Shown: positions 14,458 through 23,542, counted from the stretch's first letter. The stretch is DNA of 25,075 nucleotides from an uncultured Lachnospiraceae bacterium (GCA_910577765.1 CAJTOV010000041.1:1-25075); one strand, 5' to 3'. The notes: generated by a model from the letters alone, not told the origin. Numbers and translations: made by a program.

Positions 14458-16653
14458 TTAAACCATTTTCAGACAAAACTGCACGCCTTCATATTCCTTA
14501 AGCTCCGTGGGCACCGGAATGCCGGCGTACATAAGAACGGCCCCGGAATAGCGTTCTTTCTGCCCTTCGATCTTATACATGGCATTTCTGTCAAGACCCT
14601 TCAGCTTTACATACCGCTGGGCATCGTTGCTTTCCTTATCCGTCAGCACCAGGCTTACCAGGGATTTCTTCTTGTCTTTGGACACATGCTGCCATGCGGT
14701 AAAGTACGGGTTTTCATAAGGGCTGGACAACCTGTAGTAATCGCCTTCCGCAATCAGCTTATAGTGCTTTTTGTAAAAGCGGATCTGGTCTCTGCATACG
14801 GCTTTCTCTTCCTGGCTGAGCCTGGTAGAATCCAGCTCATAGCCCAGTACCCCGTCCATGGCCACCATGCCCCGGGTTTCAATGGGAGTCACCCGGCCGG
14901 TCTGGTGGTTGGGACACACAGACACATGGGATTCCAGGGTACATACCGGATAGGCAAAGGAGGTTCCGTACTGGATCTTCAGTCTCGCCTTGGCATCCGT
15001 ATTGTCGCTGCACCAGATCTGGGGCTGGTAGTAAAGCATGGCCCCGTCGTATCTGCCGCCGCCGCCGCTGCATCCGCAGAAAATGATCTCCGGGTGTTTC
15101 AGGATGATCTCATCCATCACATAATACAGTCCGAGAATATAGCGGTGGGAGGTCTCTCCCTGCCGGTCGGCAGGAAGCAGCCCGGACCATACATCCGAAA
15201 TGCTCCGGTTCATATCCCACTTGACATACTCAATTCTGGCATCGGAAAGCAGATCATTGACCACCTGGACCAGGTAGTCGCACACATCCCGCCGGGACAG
15301 GTCCAGAACCAGCTGGTTCCTGCCCCGGGACATGGGCCGTCCCGGTACCTTTAAGCACCAGTCCGGGTGTTTCCGGTACAGGTCGCTGTCCTCCGACACC
15401 ATCTCAGGCTCAATCCAGATTCCGAACTGGAGACCCAGCTTGTGAATCTCCTCCGACAGACCTGAGATTCCGTTTTTCAGTTTCTTCCGGTTGACCTTCC
15501 AGTCACCCAGACCGGAATTGTCATCATCCCGTTTCCCGAACCAGCCGTCATCCAGCACGAACAGGTCTACGCCCATTCCCACGGCCTCCCTGGCAATGTT
15601 CAGGATTTTCTCCTCATCAAAGTCAAAGTAGGCAGCCTCCCAGCTGTTGATCAGCACCGGCCTGGCCTTTTTGATATAAGGGGAACGGCTCAGATTCTCC
15701 CGGTATATGTCATGGTACAGATGGGTCAGCCCGGTAAAGCCATGGCTTGAGAAGGCCAACACCATCTCCGGTGCGGTAAAGGTCTCTCCGGGACTTACCA
15801 GGAAGTTAAAGCCCTTGGGATTGATTCCCCCATTGACCCTTACCTGTCCGAACTGGTCCCGCTCCGTCTCCATGATAAAATTTCCGCTGTAAATCAGGGA
15901 ATACCCATAGCATCTGCCATGGTCCTCCCCGGCACCCTTCTCACACAGAATGAGAAACGGATTCTGCTGGTGGGAAGAGGTGCCCCGGGTACTGCCGATG
16001 GCATGGACCCCGCTCCTTACGGGAATCCGGTTAAACTCCCGCTCCATGGTATGCCTTCCGGAAAAATACACCATATCATAATCCGAATCCTTGTAATCTA
16101 CGGTGGCGGACATGATCTTTAAAAGCCTCATGGCGCAGGTTCCTTCATTGACAAAGCGGGTGCTTCTGGTTATGATATTCTTTCCTTCGAAGACGCTGTA
16201 GCAGAGCACTGCCACCGCACCGCTTTCCTGGTCCTTAAGCCGGACCTCCAGGGTATCCACCCGGTCCCTGGCAGTTGCGTGAAGGGAAGGCATTTCCTTA
16301 ATGGTGTACTTTCCTTTATAAATCTTAAAGCCGTCAACCTTTCCTGAGAAGATCTGGCTGCCGTCCCCATTCATTACCTCCATGCTCGGGACCCGGTAGT
16401 CTCCTTTTCCGTCCGTGGAATATTCCTGGGCCAGGTAATCCAGGGAAAAGGTTCTGTCATTTCCCGCCTCATTGGGATTCGGCGAAAAGCCCCGGTCCTG
16501 GACTTTGATAAGGTAATCCAGATTCTCGTCCGGTATCCGCTCCCCATAATATAAATGCAGCAGATTTCCGTATCTGCTTACCTTCATCAGATAAGAGGTA
16601 TTCCGGGTTTCCAGTATGAATGTATTGCTGTCTGCATTATATCTGATTGACAT
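14458..16653 (-). CDS. GH36 alpha-galactosidase
   Basis: A 731-residue retaining alpha-galactosidase of glycoside hydrolase family 36, which releases galactose from melibiose, raffinose and stachyose. The N-terminal beta-supersandwich opens with TFILETRNTSYLMKVS. The catalytic barrel contains LDDGWFGKRDDD at 367-378, LGDWKVNRKK, the nucleophile D480 in YVKWDMNRS, CSGGGGRYD at 528-536 and the acid/base D550 in WCSDNTDA. The spacing is that of full-length bacterial GH36 tetrameric enzymes. There is no signal peptide, so it acts in the cytoplasm on sugar imported by the adjacent ABC transporter. The start at 16653 has only a distant AGGAG, but the following residues fit the family N-terminus. 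It is 20 bases after the MsmG-type permease gene. Confidence 0.95.
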   Translation of the reverse strand: MSIRYNADSNTFILETRNTSYLMKVSRYGNLLHLYYGERIPDENLDYLIKVQDRGFSPNPNEAGNDRTFSLDYLAQEYSTDGKGDYRVPSMEVMNGDGSQIFSGKVDGFKIYKGKYTIKEMPSLHATARDRVDTLEVRLKDQESGAVAVLCYSVFEGKNIITRSTRFVNEGTCAMRLLKIMSATVDYKDSDYDMVYFSGRHTMEREFNRIPVRSGVHAIGSTRGTSSHQQNPFLILCEKGAGEDHGRCYGYSLIYSGNFIMETERDQFGQVRVNGGINPKGFNFLVSPGETFTAPEMVLAFSSHGFTGLTHLYHDIYRENLSRSPYIKKARPVLINSWEAAYFDFDEEKILNIAREAVGMGVDLFVLDDGWFGKRDDDNSGLGDWKVNRKKLKNGISGLSEEIHKLGLQFGIWIEPEMVSEDSDLYRKHPDWCLKVPGRPMSRGRNQLVLDLSRRDVCDYLVQVVNDLLSDARIEYVKWDMNRSISDVWSGLLPADRQGETSHRYILGLYYVMDEIILKHPEIIFCGCSGGGGRYDGAMLYYQPQIWCSDNTDAKARLKIQYGTSFAYPVCTLESHVSVCPNHQTGRVTPIETRGMVAMDGVLGYELDSTRLSQEEKAVCRDQIRFYKKHYKLIAEGDYYRLSSPYENPYFTAWQHVSKDKKKSLVSLVLTDKESNDAQRYVKLKGLDRNAMYKIEGQKERYSGAVLMYAGIPVPTELKEYEGVQFCLKMV

Positions 16654-16673
16654 ATTCTTAAATTCTGCTCCTC

Positions 16674-17510
16674 TTATTTTCCTCCGGTCATGGCAACACC
16701 CTCAATGAACTGTCTCTGGAAGAACAGGTAGAGTACTACCATGGGGATCATGGCCAGCAGGGAGCCTGCCATCATGACCGGGAAGTTGGTGTTGAACTGT
16801 CCTCTCAAGGTAGCAAGACCGGAAGACAGGGTCATCATCTTCAAATCCGTGTTGACGATCAGGGGCCACATTAAGTCTCCGTAGGCGAACACGGCGGTAA
16901 AGACTGCCAGGGCTGCCATGGAAGCGGTGGTCAAAGGCGCCATGACCTTCACAAAGGTCTGCCAGTGATTGCATCCGTCCAGATAAGCTGCCTCGGAAAT
17001 CTCGTTGGGGATTCCCAGGTAGGCCTGCCGCAGGAAGAAGGTTCCGAAGGCACTGACCAGACCCGGAAATACCAGGCCGAAGATGGAGTTGGTCATTCCG
17101 ATCCTGGCCAGCATCTGGTACTGGGGTGTAATAAAGATCTGGGAAGGAAGCATCATCTGGATCAGTACCAGGGAGAACAGGGCATTCTTTCCCTTAAAGT
17201 TCAGTTTCGCAAATGCATAGCCTGCCATGGAGGAAAATGCCACCGCACACACGACTCTCCAGAAGATCATGAGAATCGTATTCTTATACAGGGCAAAGAA
17301 CGGCAGGGAAGCCGTGGCCTGGCCGTAGCTGGTGGTCTGCCAGTCAGCCGGCAGAATCGTAGGCGGAACCATCATACTCTCTTCCACCGTCTTAAAGCTT
17401 GTAAGGAACATCCATACAAACGGGAAAATCATGATAATGGAACCGATGACAAAAAATGCATATACACCGGCGGTCCGGATTTTTCTGGATCTTTCTAACG
17501 ATGAATTCAT
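16674..17510 (-). CDS. msmG: CUT1 sugar ABC permease, MsmG/MalG type
   Basis: A 278-residue membrane permease with six predicted helices, the first at about 14-36. The EAA coupling motif EAAYLDGCNHWQTFVKVMAPL lies near 190, and the protein ends QRQFIEGVAMTGGK, the usual MalG/MsmG terminus. The ATG at 17510 has GGAGG six bases upstream. It partners the MsmF-type permease 119 bases upstream, with the binding protein at 18541 and probably the ATPase at 12759, to import alpha-galactosides. Specificity is inferred from the alpha-galactosidase next door. Confidence 0.92.
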   Translation of the reverse strand: MNSSLERSRKIRTAGVYAFFVIGSIIMIFPFVWMFLTSFKTVEESMMVPPTILPADWQTTSYGQATASLPFFALYKNTILMIFWRVVCAVAFSSMAGYAFAKLNFKGKNALFSLVLIQMMLPSQIFITPQYQMLARIGMTNSIFGLVFPGLVSAFGTFFLRQAYLGIPNEISEAAYLDGCNHWQTFVKVMAPLTTASMAALAVFTAVFAYGDLMWPLIVNTDLKMMTLSSGLATLRGQFNTNFPVMMAGSLLAMIPMVVLYLFFQRQFIEGVAMTGGK

Positions 17511-17535
17511 AATTGCCTCCTTACATTAAAATTCC

Positions 17536-17619
17536 ATCGCCCTGGCGATTCCGTTGTGGTACACCAAATGCGCCCACCAGTTTTTTGTCTTCTGGCGACA
17601 CATCGCCCGCTGGGCGCAT
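17536..17619 (-). other. Structured intercistronic region between permease genes
   Basis: The 119-base gap between the two permease genes holds a tight hairpin, ATCGCC/GGCGAT (17536-17541, 17544-17549), and a longer one, ATGCGCCCA/TGGGCGCAT (17568-17576, 17611-17619), with an inner CCAG/CTGG pair. The sequence recombines GGCGAT/ATCGCC units (also 17602-17607), so alternative folds are possible. No open frame fits. Probably an RNA-processing or stability element. Confidence 0.45.
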
Positions 17620-17629
17620 GGAGGGTTCC

Positions 17630-18523
17630 TTATACCTCGTAATTAACCCATTTCTTCTGTCCCACAAACTGTACCACGGTTACCAGGCCAATGACTGCCA
17701 CGGTCCAGATGACCACGGAAGAGCCAAGACCCTTGTTGCCGGTAACAAAGGATTCACGGTAGAACAGATACATCAATGACTGGGCACTGGTCAGTGCCGG
17801 GTTGGCCTCCTCAATCATCATGTAGATCAGGTCATAGACCTTGATGGAGGACATAAGCCGCATGATCAGAACCACGAACAGGGTGGGGGACACCATGGGC
17901 AGGGTAATATTGAAGAACTGCTGAATCTTGGTTGCGCCGTCTAAGCTCGCCGCCTCATAGTAGGACTGGGAAATATTCTGGAGTCCGGACAGCAGCAGTA
18001 CCGCGTCATAACCGATGGCAGACCAGATGGCCACAATGGAGCAGGTGATCATCACGATGTTAGGGTCTGTGATCCAGTTGATATTGTGCATCAGCAGGGT
18101 ATTTAAGATACCGTACTCGGTGTTGAAGATCCACTTCCACACCATGGCCACAGCAGCCGGAGCCACCACCATGGGCAGGAAGAACACGGCACGGAAGAAG
18201 GTTCTTCCCTTGATCTTGGTGTTGAGCATCACAGCAACCACCAGGGACAGAAGCATCCCGATGGGCACGGTCAGGACACAGAACCACAAGGTATTTAAGT
18301 TTGCCCGCCAGAACTCCGCGCTCTGGAACATCTGGATGTAATTCTGGATGCCCCGCAGTTCATAGAGACCGAAGGGTCTGGTCTTGGAAAAGCTTAACTT
18401 GATGGTATCCAGGAACGGATAAATGTTAAGAACCAGCAGTCCGATGACCGTAGGGGCCACCATGATGTATGCCCACATGCTTTCGGACCGTGCATGCTTA
18501 CTTGCTTTTGCGTTGTTATTCAT
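17630..18523 (-). CDS. msmF: CUT1 sugar ABC permease, MsmF/MalF type
   Basis: A 297-residue permease with six predicted helices, the first at about 16-38 (MWAYIMVAPTVIGLLVLNIYP). The EAA loop EAASLDGATKIQQFFNITLP is intact. A short region QNYIQMFQSAEFWRANLNT before the second helix is typical of CUT1 MsmF/UgpA proteins. The ATG at 18523 follows AGGGGGA. The gene is 17 bases after the sugar-binding lipoprotein gene. With the MsmG-type partner it forms the pore of the importer. Confidence 0.92.
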   Translation of the reverse strand: MNNNAKASKHARSESMWAYIMVAPTVIGLLVLNIYPFLDTIKLSFSKTRPFGLYELRGIQNYIQMFQSAEFWRANLNTLWFCVLTVPIGMLLSLVVAVMLNTKIKGRTFFRAVFFLPMVVAPAAVAMVWKWIFNTEYGILNTLLMHNINWITDPNIVMITCSIVAIWSAIGYDAVLLLSGLQNISQSYYEAASLDGATKIQQFFNITLPMVSPTLFVVLIMRLMSSIKVYDLIYMMIEEANPALTSAQSLMYLFYRESFVTGNKGLGSSVVIWTVAVIGLVTVVQFVGQKKWVNYEV

Positions 18524-18540
18524 GTTTCTTTCCCCCTCTC

Positions 18541-19836
18541 TTAATCATCCTCGGCTGCTTTCCGAATAGCCTCCTGGAAGGCCTTCATGCCCTCCTCAAA
18601 GCTTAACTGCCCGGAATAGATCTTCAGCAGGTTGTCAGTGACCTGGGTCTTCCAGGTGGGACGGTACTTGTTGTTGACAGACTGGACGCTGTACTCGAAC
18701 ATGTCGGTAAAGCACTCTACATTCAGCCGGTAGTCATACTTGTCAAATACATTGACCCAGGTGTCTTCCAGTCCTATGTAAGCCGGGATGGCTGCGCCGG
18801 ATTCGCCCTGGACCCGCTGGCCTTCCTCGGAACCGAAGAACCGGAGCACATCCTTGACCACCTCAAAGTTTTTGCCGGTGGGGGAAGTGGCATAGCACAG
18901 ACCGTTGGAAATGGTGGCGCGTCCGTCGCCCTTGGCCGGGTTGGGGCACTTGGGCAGAACCTGCACATCCCACTTGCCGATCATGTTGGGATAGTTATCC
19001 ATTTCCGACATGATGTTCCAGTTCCCTTCAAGGAACATGGAACCCTGGCCGGAGAAGAAGGCCGTACCCGGGGAAGTCTCTGCAAAGTAGTTCTGGTCCG
19101 GACACCAGTCGTTCTTCTGAAGGTCTATGTAGAAACGCATGGCATCGATGGTTGCCTGCTCGTCAAAGCCGCCGGTAATGTTATCCTCTTTCAGGATGCA
19201 GCCACCATTTTGGTATACAAAGTTCCAGTATCCAAGCTGGTCGTCGCCGTAAGCCATGTAGCCGTACTTGCCGGTAGCGTCATAAATTTTCCGGGATGCT
19301 TCACACAGATCGTCCCAGGTCCACTCTGCGGTGGGATATGCCACGCCTGCGGCGTCGAACATTTCCTTATTGTAGACCAGACCCACGGTATCCTTATCCT
19401 TGGGAACGCCGTAATACCTTCCGTCGCTGCCCTGGATATTGGAAAGGGATACTTCGGAGAAATGTTTCTGGTAATACTCCGGGTCCTCCCCGTCATACAG
19501 ATCTGTAAGATCCGCGATTTTGCCATAATCCGCATACTTTAAGATTTCGTTGGTATGCATCCAGAAGATGTCAGGCATCTGGTTGGAAATGGCGGTTGCT
19601 TCCAGCTTGGTCCAGTACTCGCTCCAGCTGGTTACCTGTACTTCGATCACCACATCCGGATGAATTGCCGTATAGGCGTCACACATGGCCTGCATGCCAG
19701 GTCTCTGGTTTACATCCCAGATCTGGAATGTCAGGTGGGTCTTACCGTCAGCAGACTTCTTGCTGCCGCATCCCCCTGCAAGGACCGCAATCGTGATGAC
19801 TGCCAACAGTATTAGCAATTTTTTGAGCTTTTTCAC
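18541..19836 (-). CDS. msmE: Extracellular sugar-binding lipoprotein, MsmE type
   Basis: A 431-residue CUT1 solute-binding protein (family 1). The lipoprotein signal is MKKLKKLLILLAVITIAVLAGGC with lipidated C23. The mature part shows HLTFQIWDVNQRPGMQAMCDAY, QMPDIFWMHTNEI and AAFFSGQGSMFLEGNW-like segments (here TAFFSGQGSMFLEGNW), typical of sugar-binding proteins. The start codon is GTG at 19836, with GGAGG seven bases upstream. It is first in the alpha-galactoside operon, divergent from the AraC-type regulator. Alpha-galactoside specificity is inferred from the GH36 gene; the binding residues cannot be assigned by eye. Confidence 0.93.
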   Translation of the reverse strand: MKKLKKLLILLAVITIAVLAGGCGSKKSADGKTHLTFQIWDVNQRPGMQAMCDAYTAIHPDVVIEVQVTSWSEYWTKLEATAISNQMPDIFWMHTNEILKYADYGKIADLTDLYDGEDPEYYQKHFSEVSLSNIQGSDGRYYGVPKDKDTVGLVYNKEMFDAAGVAYPTAEWTWDDLCEASRKIYDATGKYGYMAYGDDQLGYWNFVYQNGGCILKEDNITGGFDEQATIDAMRFYIDLQKNDWCPDQNYFAETSPGTAFFSGQGSMFLEGNWNIMSEMDNYPNMIGKWDVQVLPKCPNPAKGDGRATISNGLCYATSPTGKNFEVVKDVLRFFGSEEGQRVQGESGAAIPAYIGLEDTWVNVFDKYDYRLNVECFTDMFEYSVQSVNNKYRPTWKTQVTDNLLKIYSGQLSFEEGMKAFQEAIRKAAEDD

Positions 19837-19864
19837 AAGCTTCCCTCCTTTTTGTTGTTTATTT

Positions 19865-19907
19865 ATTATAGAAGTACTAAAAAATTGTAAGTAAATTATA
19901 TCAATTT
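19865..19907 (-). promoter_or_regulatory. Candidate promoter and operator of the alpha-galactoside operon
   Basis: On the minus strand a perfect TATAAT (19870-19865) sits 29 bases before the GTG start, but no good -35 box precedes it. At that place is an inverted repeat AAATTG-N14-CAATTT (19882-19907). This suits a promoter that needs an activator, plausibly the divergent AraC-family protein. The rest of the 233-base gap is AT-rich with no clear promoter for the plus strand. Confidence 0.45.
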
Positions 19908-20069
19908 ATCCAAATCAAATTCTATGACAAGGAAAAATTATTATATACCAAAATGAAATATATGTACTTTTTTTATATAATGTGTTATCATTTTGATATA
20001 TCCTGACGGTCCTGACAAAATTTTCACCATACTAAGTGCTGCCCCTGGGCAGCAGAATGGAGCCCATCT

Positions 20070-20921
20070 ATGGAAAAGAATTACAAATTCAATGTTTTCC
20101 AGAATGACAAGAACATCGACGCAACCCTTTTTCAGTACGGCTGGGAGCAGTGTGCTCCCCTCCATTCCTATGGCCCGGCCAAACGGAACCACTATCTGTT
20201 TCACTATATTTTTTCGGGAAAAGGCTTTTTAAATTCCAACAATTCCTCCGGCGAGACCATCCACTACAAGCTGGAGGCAGGCCAGGGCTTTCTCATCTGT
20301 CCCGGCCAGGTCAATACCTACTACGCCGACGAGAAGCTGCCCTGGGAGTACGCATGGCTGGAGTTTGACGGCATGAAGGCACTGGAGTTCATGGAGATGG
20401 CGGGACTGGGCTTTGACCAGCCGGCTTACCGGATTCGCAACCGGGATGCCGCCGAGCTGATCTGGAATGAGATTATGTGCATTGTAGACAATCCCTTTAA
20501 TTCCCCGATCCACCAGCTGGGCCATCTCTACCTGTTCTTTGATATACTGATTCGAAGTTCTGCCACCAGGCCCCCCCTCCAGGCCGGCAAGCTGAAGGAT
20601 TCCTACGTAAAGGAGGCCATTCACTTTATCGAACAGAATTACAGCTATCCCATCACCGTGGAGGACATTGCCGCCTTCTGCAATTTAAACCGCAACTATC
20701 TGGGCAAACTCTTTAAGGAGAGCACCAGCCAGACCCTGCAGCATTTTCTCATGTATTACCGGATGAACAAGGCCGCGGAACTGTTAAAGCTGTCGGATCT
20801 GACCATCAATGAGATCGGCAGGCGGTGCGGCTACCAGAACCAGCTTCATTTTTCCCGTGCCTTTAAGAACATCTTCAGCATCTCCCCCAACCGCTGGCGG
20901 GAACAGAATAAAAGGCGCTGA
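20070..20921 (+). CDS. AraC-family regulator with cupin-like sensing domain
   Basis: A 283-residue transcriptional regulator. The N-terminal half is an AraC-type sugar-binding cupin (RNHYLFHYIFSGKGF, LEAGQGFLICPGQVNTYYAD, WEYAWLEFDG). The C-terminal about 100 residues are the double helix-turn-helix (ITVEDIAAFCNLNRNYLGKLFKE, then LTINEIGRRCGYQNQLHFSRAFKN, SPNRWR). The layout is like MsmR/RafR activators of alpha-galactoside operons. The ATG has GGAG seven bases upstream. Divergent from msmE across a 233-base region holding a likely operator, so it probably activates that operon when galactosides are present. The sugar effector is inferred only from context. Confidence 0.9.
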   Translation: MEKNYKFNVFQNDKNIDATLFQYGWEQCAPLHSYGPAKRNHYLFHYIFSGKGFLNSNNSSGETIHYKLEAGQGFLICPGQVNTYYADEKLPWEYAWLEFDGMKALEFMEMAGLGFDQPAYRIRNRDAAELIWNEIMCIVDNPFNSPIHQLGHLYLFFDILIRSSATRPPLQAGKLKDSYVKEAIHFIEQNYSYPITVEDIAAFCNLNRNYLGKLFKESTSQTLQHFLMYYRMNKAAELLKLSDLTINEIGRRCGYQNQLHFSRAFKNIFSISPNRWREQNKRR

Positions 20922-20999
20922 CCAGTATCTGCCGGCAGACGGTTCCGCACCGGAACCGGACCGGATCAGAGATCCCATGTAAACCGAAAGGAGACTTCC

Positions 21000-22952
21000 A
21001 TGGCAATGACCGATTATACCCGTGCCAGAAAGCTGGCGCAGAAGACTTACCGCCAGGATATGGCGGAGAAACGCTATCCCTACCTGCGGGTTCTGGATGA
21101 GCTTTTACCCTTTGCCCAGACCGTAGGGGAGCAGGACTTAGGCCTGATCGAGATTCCCATTGACCTAATCGCAGGCACCAAGACCGCAGGCCGCACCAAT
21201 GCCTTTGCCAGCAATTTCATGCCCCTTCTGGATGAGACCAGCGAGTTTGCCGCCAAATGGTCTGTCCTCTGTGATTCCCACATTGCCGAGGGCATCCGGG
21301 AACCGGTGATCGCCTGTGAATTCATGAATTCCTACTATATTATAGAAGGCAACAAGCGGGTCAGCGTCCTGAAATACTCCGGCGCCGTGACGGTGGCAGG
21401 CTATGTGACCCGCATCGTACCCGCCTGGAATGACTCCCGGGAGATGAAGATCTACTATGAGTTCATGGATTTCTCCCGTTTTTCCGGGGTCAACTACATC
21501 TACTTCTCCCGGCCCGGCAGCTTCCGGGACTTGTGCAGGATCATGGGAAAGGAGTTCGGCGCGGTCTGGGAGCCGGAGGAACGGAAGATCTTCTCCTCCA
21601 GCCTGCTGCATTTTACCGATGTCTATCAGGAGAAAGGCCAGAAGCTTCCCATTACCCCGGGGGATGCATTTCTTCTCTACCTGCATGTCTACGGCTATGA
21701 GGACATGGTATCCCGGTCCCACGACACCATCCGCAGGGAACTGGCACCTTTATGGAATGATCTGGAAGCCCTTCCCACTGCGGGTAATGTCAGTGTGGTC
21801 ATGCAGCCGGCAAAAGAGCCGGAGAAGAACCTGATCCAGAAGCTGGCAGACCCGGAGACTGCCCTGCTGCGCAAGCTTCTGGCCCCGGCTTCCGCCAGGC
21901 TCCATGTGGGCTTCCTCTACTATAAGACGGCCCAGTCCTCCGGCTGGACCTACAGCCACAACCTGGGCCGCCTTTACCTGGAGGAGAACATGGGCGGCAG
22001 ACTGGCCATCCATGTGTATGACAGCATCGAGACCGAGGCCCAGTGCCTGGACAGTATCGAGAAGGCCAGAACCGACGGGTGCACCGTCATTTTCACCACC
22101 TCCCCCCGGTTCCTGGGCGCCAGCATCAAGGCCGGGATGAAGTACCCCCAGCTAAAGATTCTCAACTGCTCCTTAAATTCCTACAGCGGCCACCTGCGGA
22201 CCTACTACGGACGGCTTTACGAGTCCAAGTTCCTGGTGGGCATGCTGGCAGGCATCCTGACTACCACGGACCGGATCGGCTATGTGGCTGACTTCCCCAT
22301 CTTCGGGGCCACGGCCAATATCAACGCCTTTGCCCTGGGAGTCAAGATGGTGAACCCGGCAGCCCGGATTCACCTGGTGTGGTCCACGGAAAAAGGCTGT
22401 GACATTGACCGGATCTTCAGGGAGGCCCGGGTAAGCCATATCTCCGGGCGGGACACCATCACCCCCCTCCACTCCACCAGACGCTACGGACTTTACGATC
22501 TGTCCCAGGAGGGGGACATGATCCTGGCCTCCTCCATCTGGCACTGGGGCAAGTTCTACCAGCGGATTCTCCAGACCATCCTAAACGGCAACTGGAACCG
22601 GACTTCCTCCATGGTCATGGGCCAGTCCATCAACTACTGGTGGGGCATTTCCTCGGGCATGATCGACATGATCGCTTCCCAGTCCCTGCCGGAGCGGACC
22701 ATGAAGCTGGTGGACCTGGTAAAGCAGCAGATCGTAAGCGGACAGTTCCAGATCTTCTCCGGGGAACTCCGGGACCAGGACCATACCCTCCGCAACAAGG
22801 GAAATCATGTCCTGTCCCCGGAAGAGATTATCCGCATGGACTGGCTTCTGGACAATATTGCCGGCCACATCCCTGCCACTGACAGTCTGGTGGAGGAAGC
22901 CATTCCCATGGTGCGGATACAGGGGATCTACAGCAACCGGGAGGAACTATGA
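21000..22952 (+). CDS. ParB-like domain fused to BMP-family ligand-binding domain, cytoplasmic
   Basis: A 650-residue two-part protein. Residues about 48-140 resemble the ParB/sulfiredoxin N-terminal domain: IEIPIDLI, then EGIREPVIACE and YYIIEGNKRVSVLKYSGA followed by TVAGYVTRIV, like the ParB box II around GERR (here EGNKR, 116-120). Residues about 300-650 look like a basic-membrane-protein (PF02608) nucleoside-type binding domain: SGWTYSHNLGR, CTVIFTTSPRF, YESKFLVGMLAGILTTTDRIGYVADFP and a terminal EEIIRMDWLLDNIAG. The middle (141-299) has no recognised motif. There is no signal peptide or lipobox, so unlike ordinary BMP lipoproteins it should stay in the cytoplasm. The ATG has AAAGGAG upstream. 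Its stop overlaps the phosphoesterase start (ATGA). Possible role: intracellular nucleoside or nucleotide sensing. Domain calls are from motif reading only. Confidence 0.8.
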   Translation: MAMTDYTRARKLAQKTYRQDMAEKRYPYLRVLDELLPFAQTVGEQDLGLIEIPIDLIAGTKTAGRTNAFASNFMPLLDETSEFAAKWSVLCDSHIAEGIREPVIACEFMNSYYIIEGNKRVSVLKYSGAVTVAGYVTRIVPAWNDSREMKIYYEFMDFSRFSGVNYIYFSRPGSFRDLCRIMGKEFGAVWEPEERKIFSSSLLHFTDVYQEKGQKLPITPGDAFLLYLHVYGYEDMVSRSHDTIRRELAPLWNDLEALPTAGNVSVVMQPAKEPEKNLIQKLADPETALLRKLLAPASARLHVGFLYYKTAQSSGWTYSHNLGRLYLEENMGGRLAIHVYDSIETEAQCLDSIEKARTDGCTVIFTTSPRFLGASIKAGMKYPQLKILNCSLNSYSGHLRTYYGRLYESKFLVGMLAGILTTTDRIGYVADFPIFGATANINAFALGVKMVNPAARIHLVWSTEKGCDIDRIFREARVSHISGRDTITPLHSTRRYGLYDLSQEGDMILASSIWHWGKFYQRILQTILNGNWNRTSSMVMGQSINYWWGISSGMIDMIASQSLPERTMKLVDLVKQQIVSGQFQIFSGELRDQDHTLRNKGNHVLSPEEIIRMDWLLDNIAGHIPATDSLVEEAIPMVRIQGIYSNREEL

Positions 22953-23542
22953 AAATACTTGCAATATCCGATACGGAATCCAAAGCTCTGTGGGACTATT
23001 TTGATAAGAGCCGCCTGGAGGGGATCGATGTGATTCTCTCCTGCGGCGACTTAGACCCCCGGTATCTGTCGTTCCTTGCCACCTTTTTCAGCGGTCCCGT
23101 GCTCTATGTTCACGGGAACCATGACGGCTGCTATGAGGAAACGCCCCCGGAAGGGTGTATCTGTATCGAGAACCAGGTATTCGAGTACCAGGGCGTCCGC
23201 TTTGCCGGATTTGGCGGGTCCATGCGCTACCGTCCAGGCCCCCACCAGTATACCCAGATGGAGATGACCATGCGGGTCTTGTGCTACTGGCACCGGCTGC
23301 GCCGCCGGGGAGGCATTGATGTACTGGTGACCCATGCCCCGGCCTTTGGTCTGGGAGACGGAACCAGCCTGACCCACACAGGCTTCAAGGCGTTTCTGAC
23401 AGTGATGGAGCATCTGCGCCCCGGATACCTGGTCCATGGGCACATTCATCTCTGCTATGATCCCCTGCTGCCCAGAACCAGGAAGTATCTGGATACCACC
23501 ATAATCAATGCCTACGAAAAATATGTCTTTGAGATTCCTTAA
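22949..23542 (+). CDS. Metallophosphoesterase, YfcE-like, with altered first metal motif
   Basis: A 197-residue calcineurin-like phosphoesterase. Motifs in order are D8 in AISDTES, D34 in SCGDLD, N57-H58-D59 in GNHD, H129 in VTHAP, and H163/H165/H167 in HGHIH. The usual D-x-H of the first motif reads D-T-E (E10), so one metal ligand differs; the other ligands are present. The small size fits phosphodiesterases of the YfcE/MJ0936 group. The ATG overlaps the preceding stop by four bases, so it is translationally coupled to the ParB-BMP fusion and probably works with it. Substrate unknown; a nucleotide or cyclic nucleotide is a guess from context. Confidence 0.88.
   Translation: MKILAISDTESKALWDYFDKSRLEGIDVILSCGDLDPRYLSFLATFFSGPVLYVHGNHDGCYEETPPEGCICIENQVFEYQGVRFAGFGGSMRYRPGPHQYTQMEMTMRVLCYWHRLRRRGGIDVLVTHAPAFGLGDGTSLTHTGFKAFLTVMEHLRPGYLVHGHIHLCYDPLLPRTRKYLDTTIINAYEKYVFEIP

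Noticed and set aside
20940..20958. Hairpin CGGTTCC/GGAACCG between the AraC regulator and the ParB-BMP gene as a terminator
   Set aside because: A 7-bp stem with no T-run after it. It could affect mRNA but I cannot support termination.
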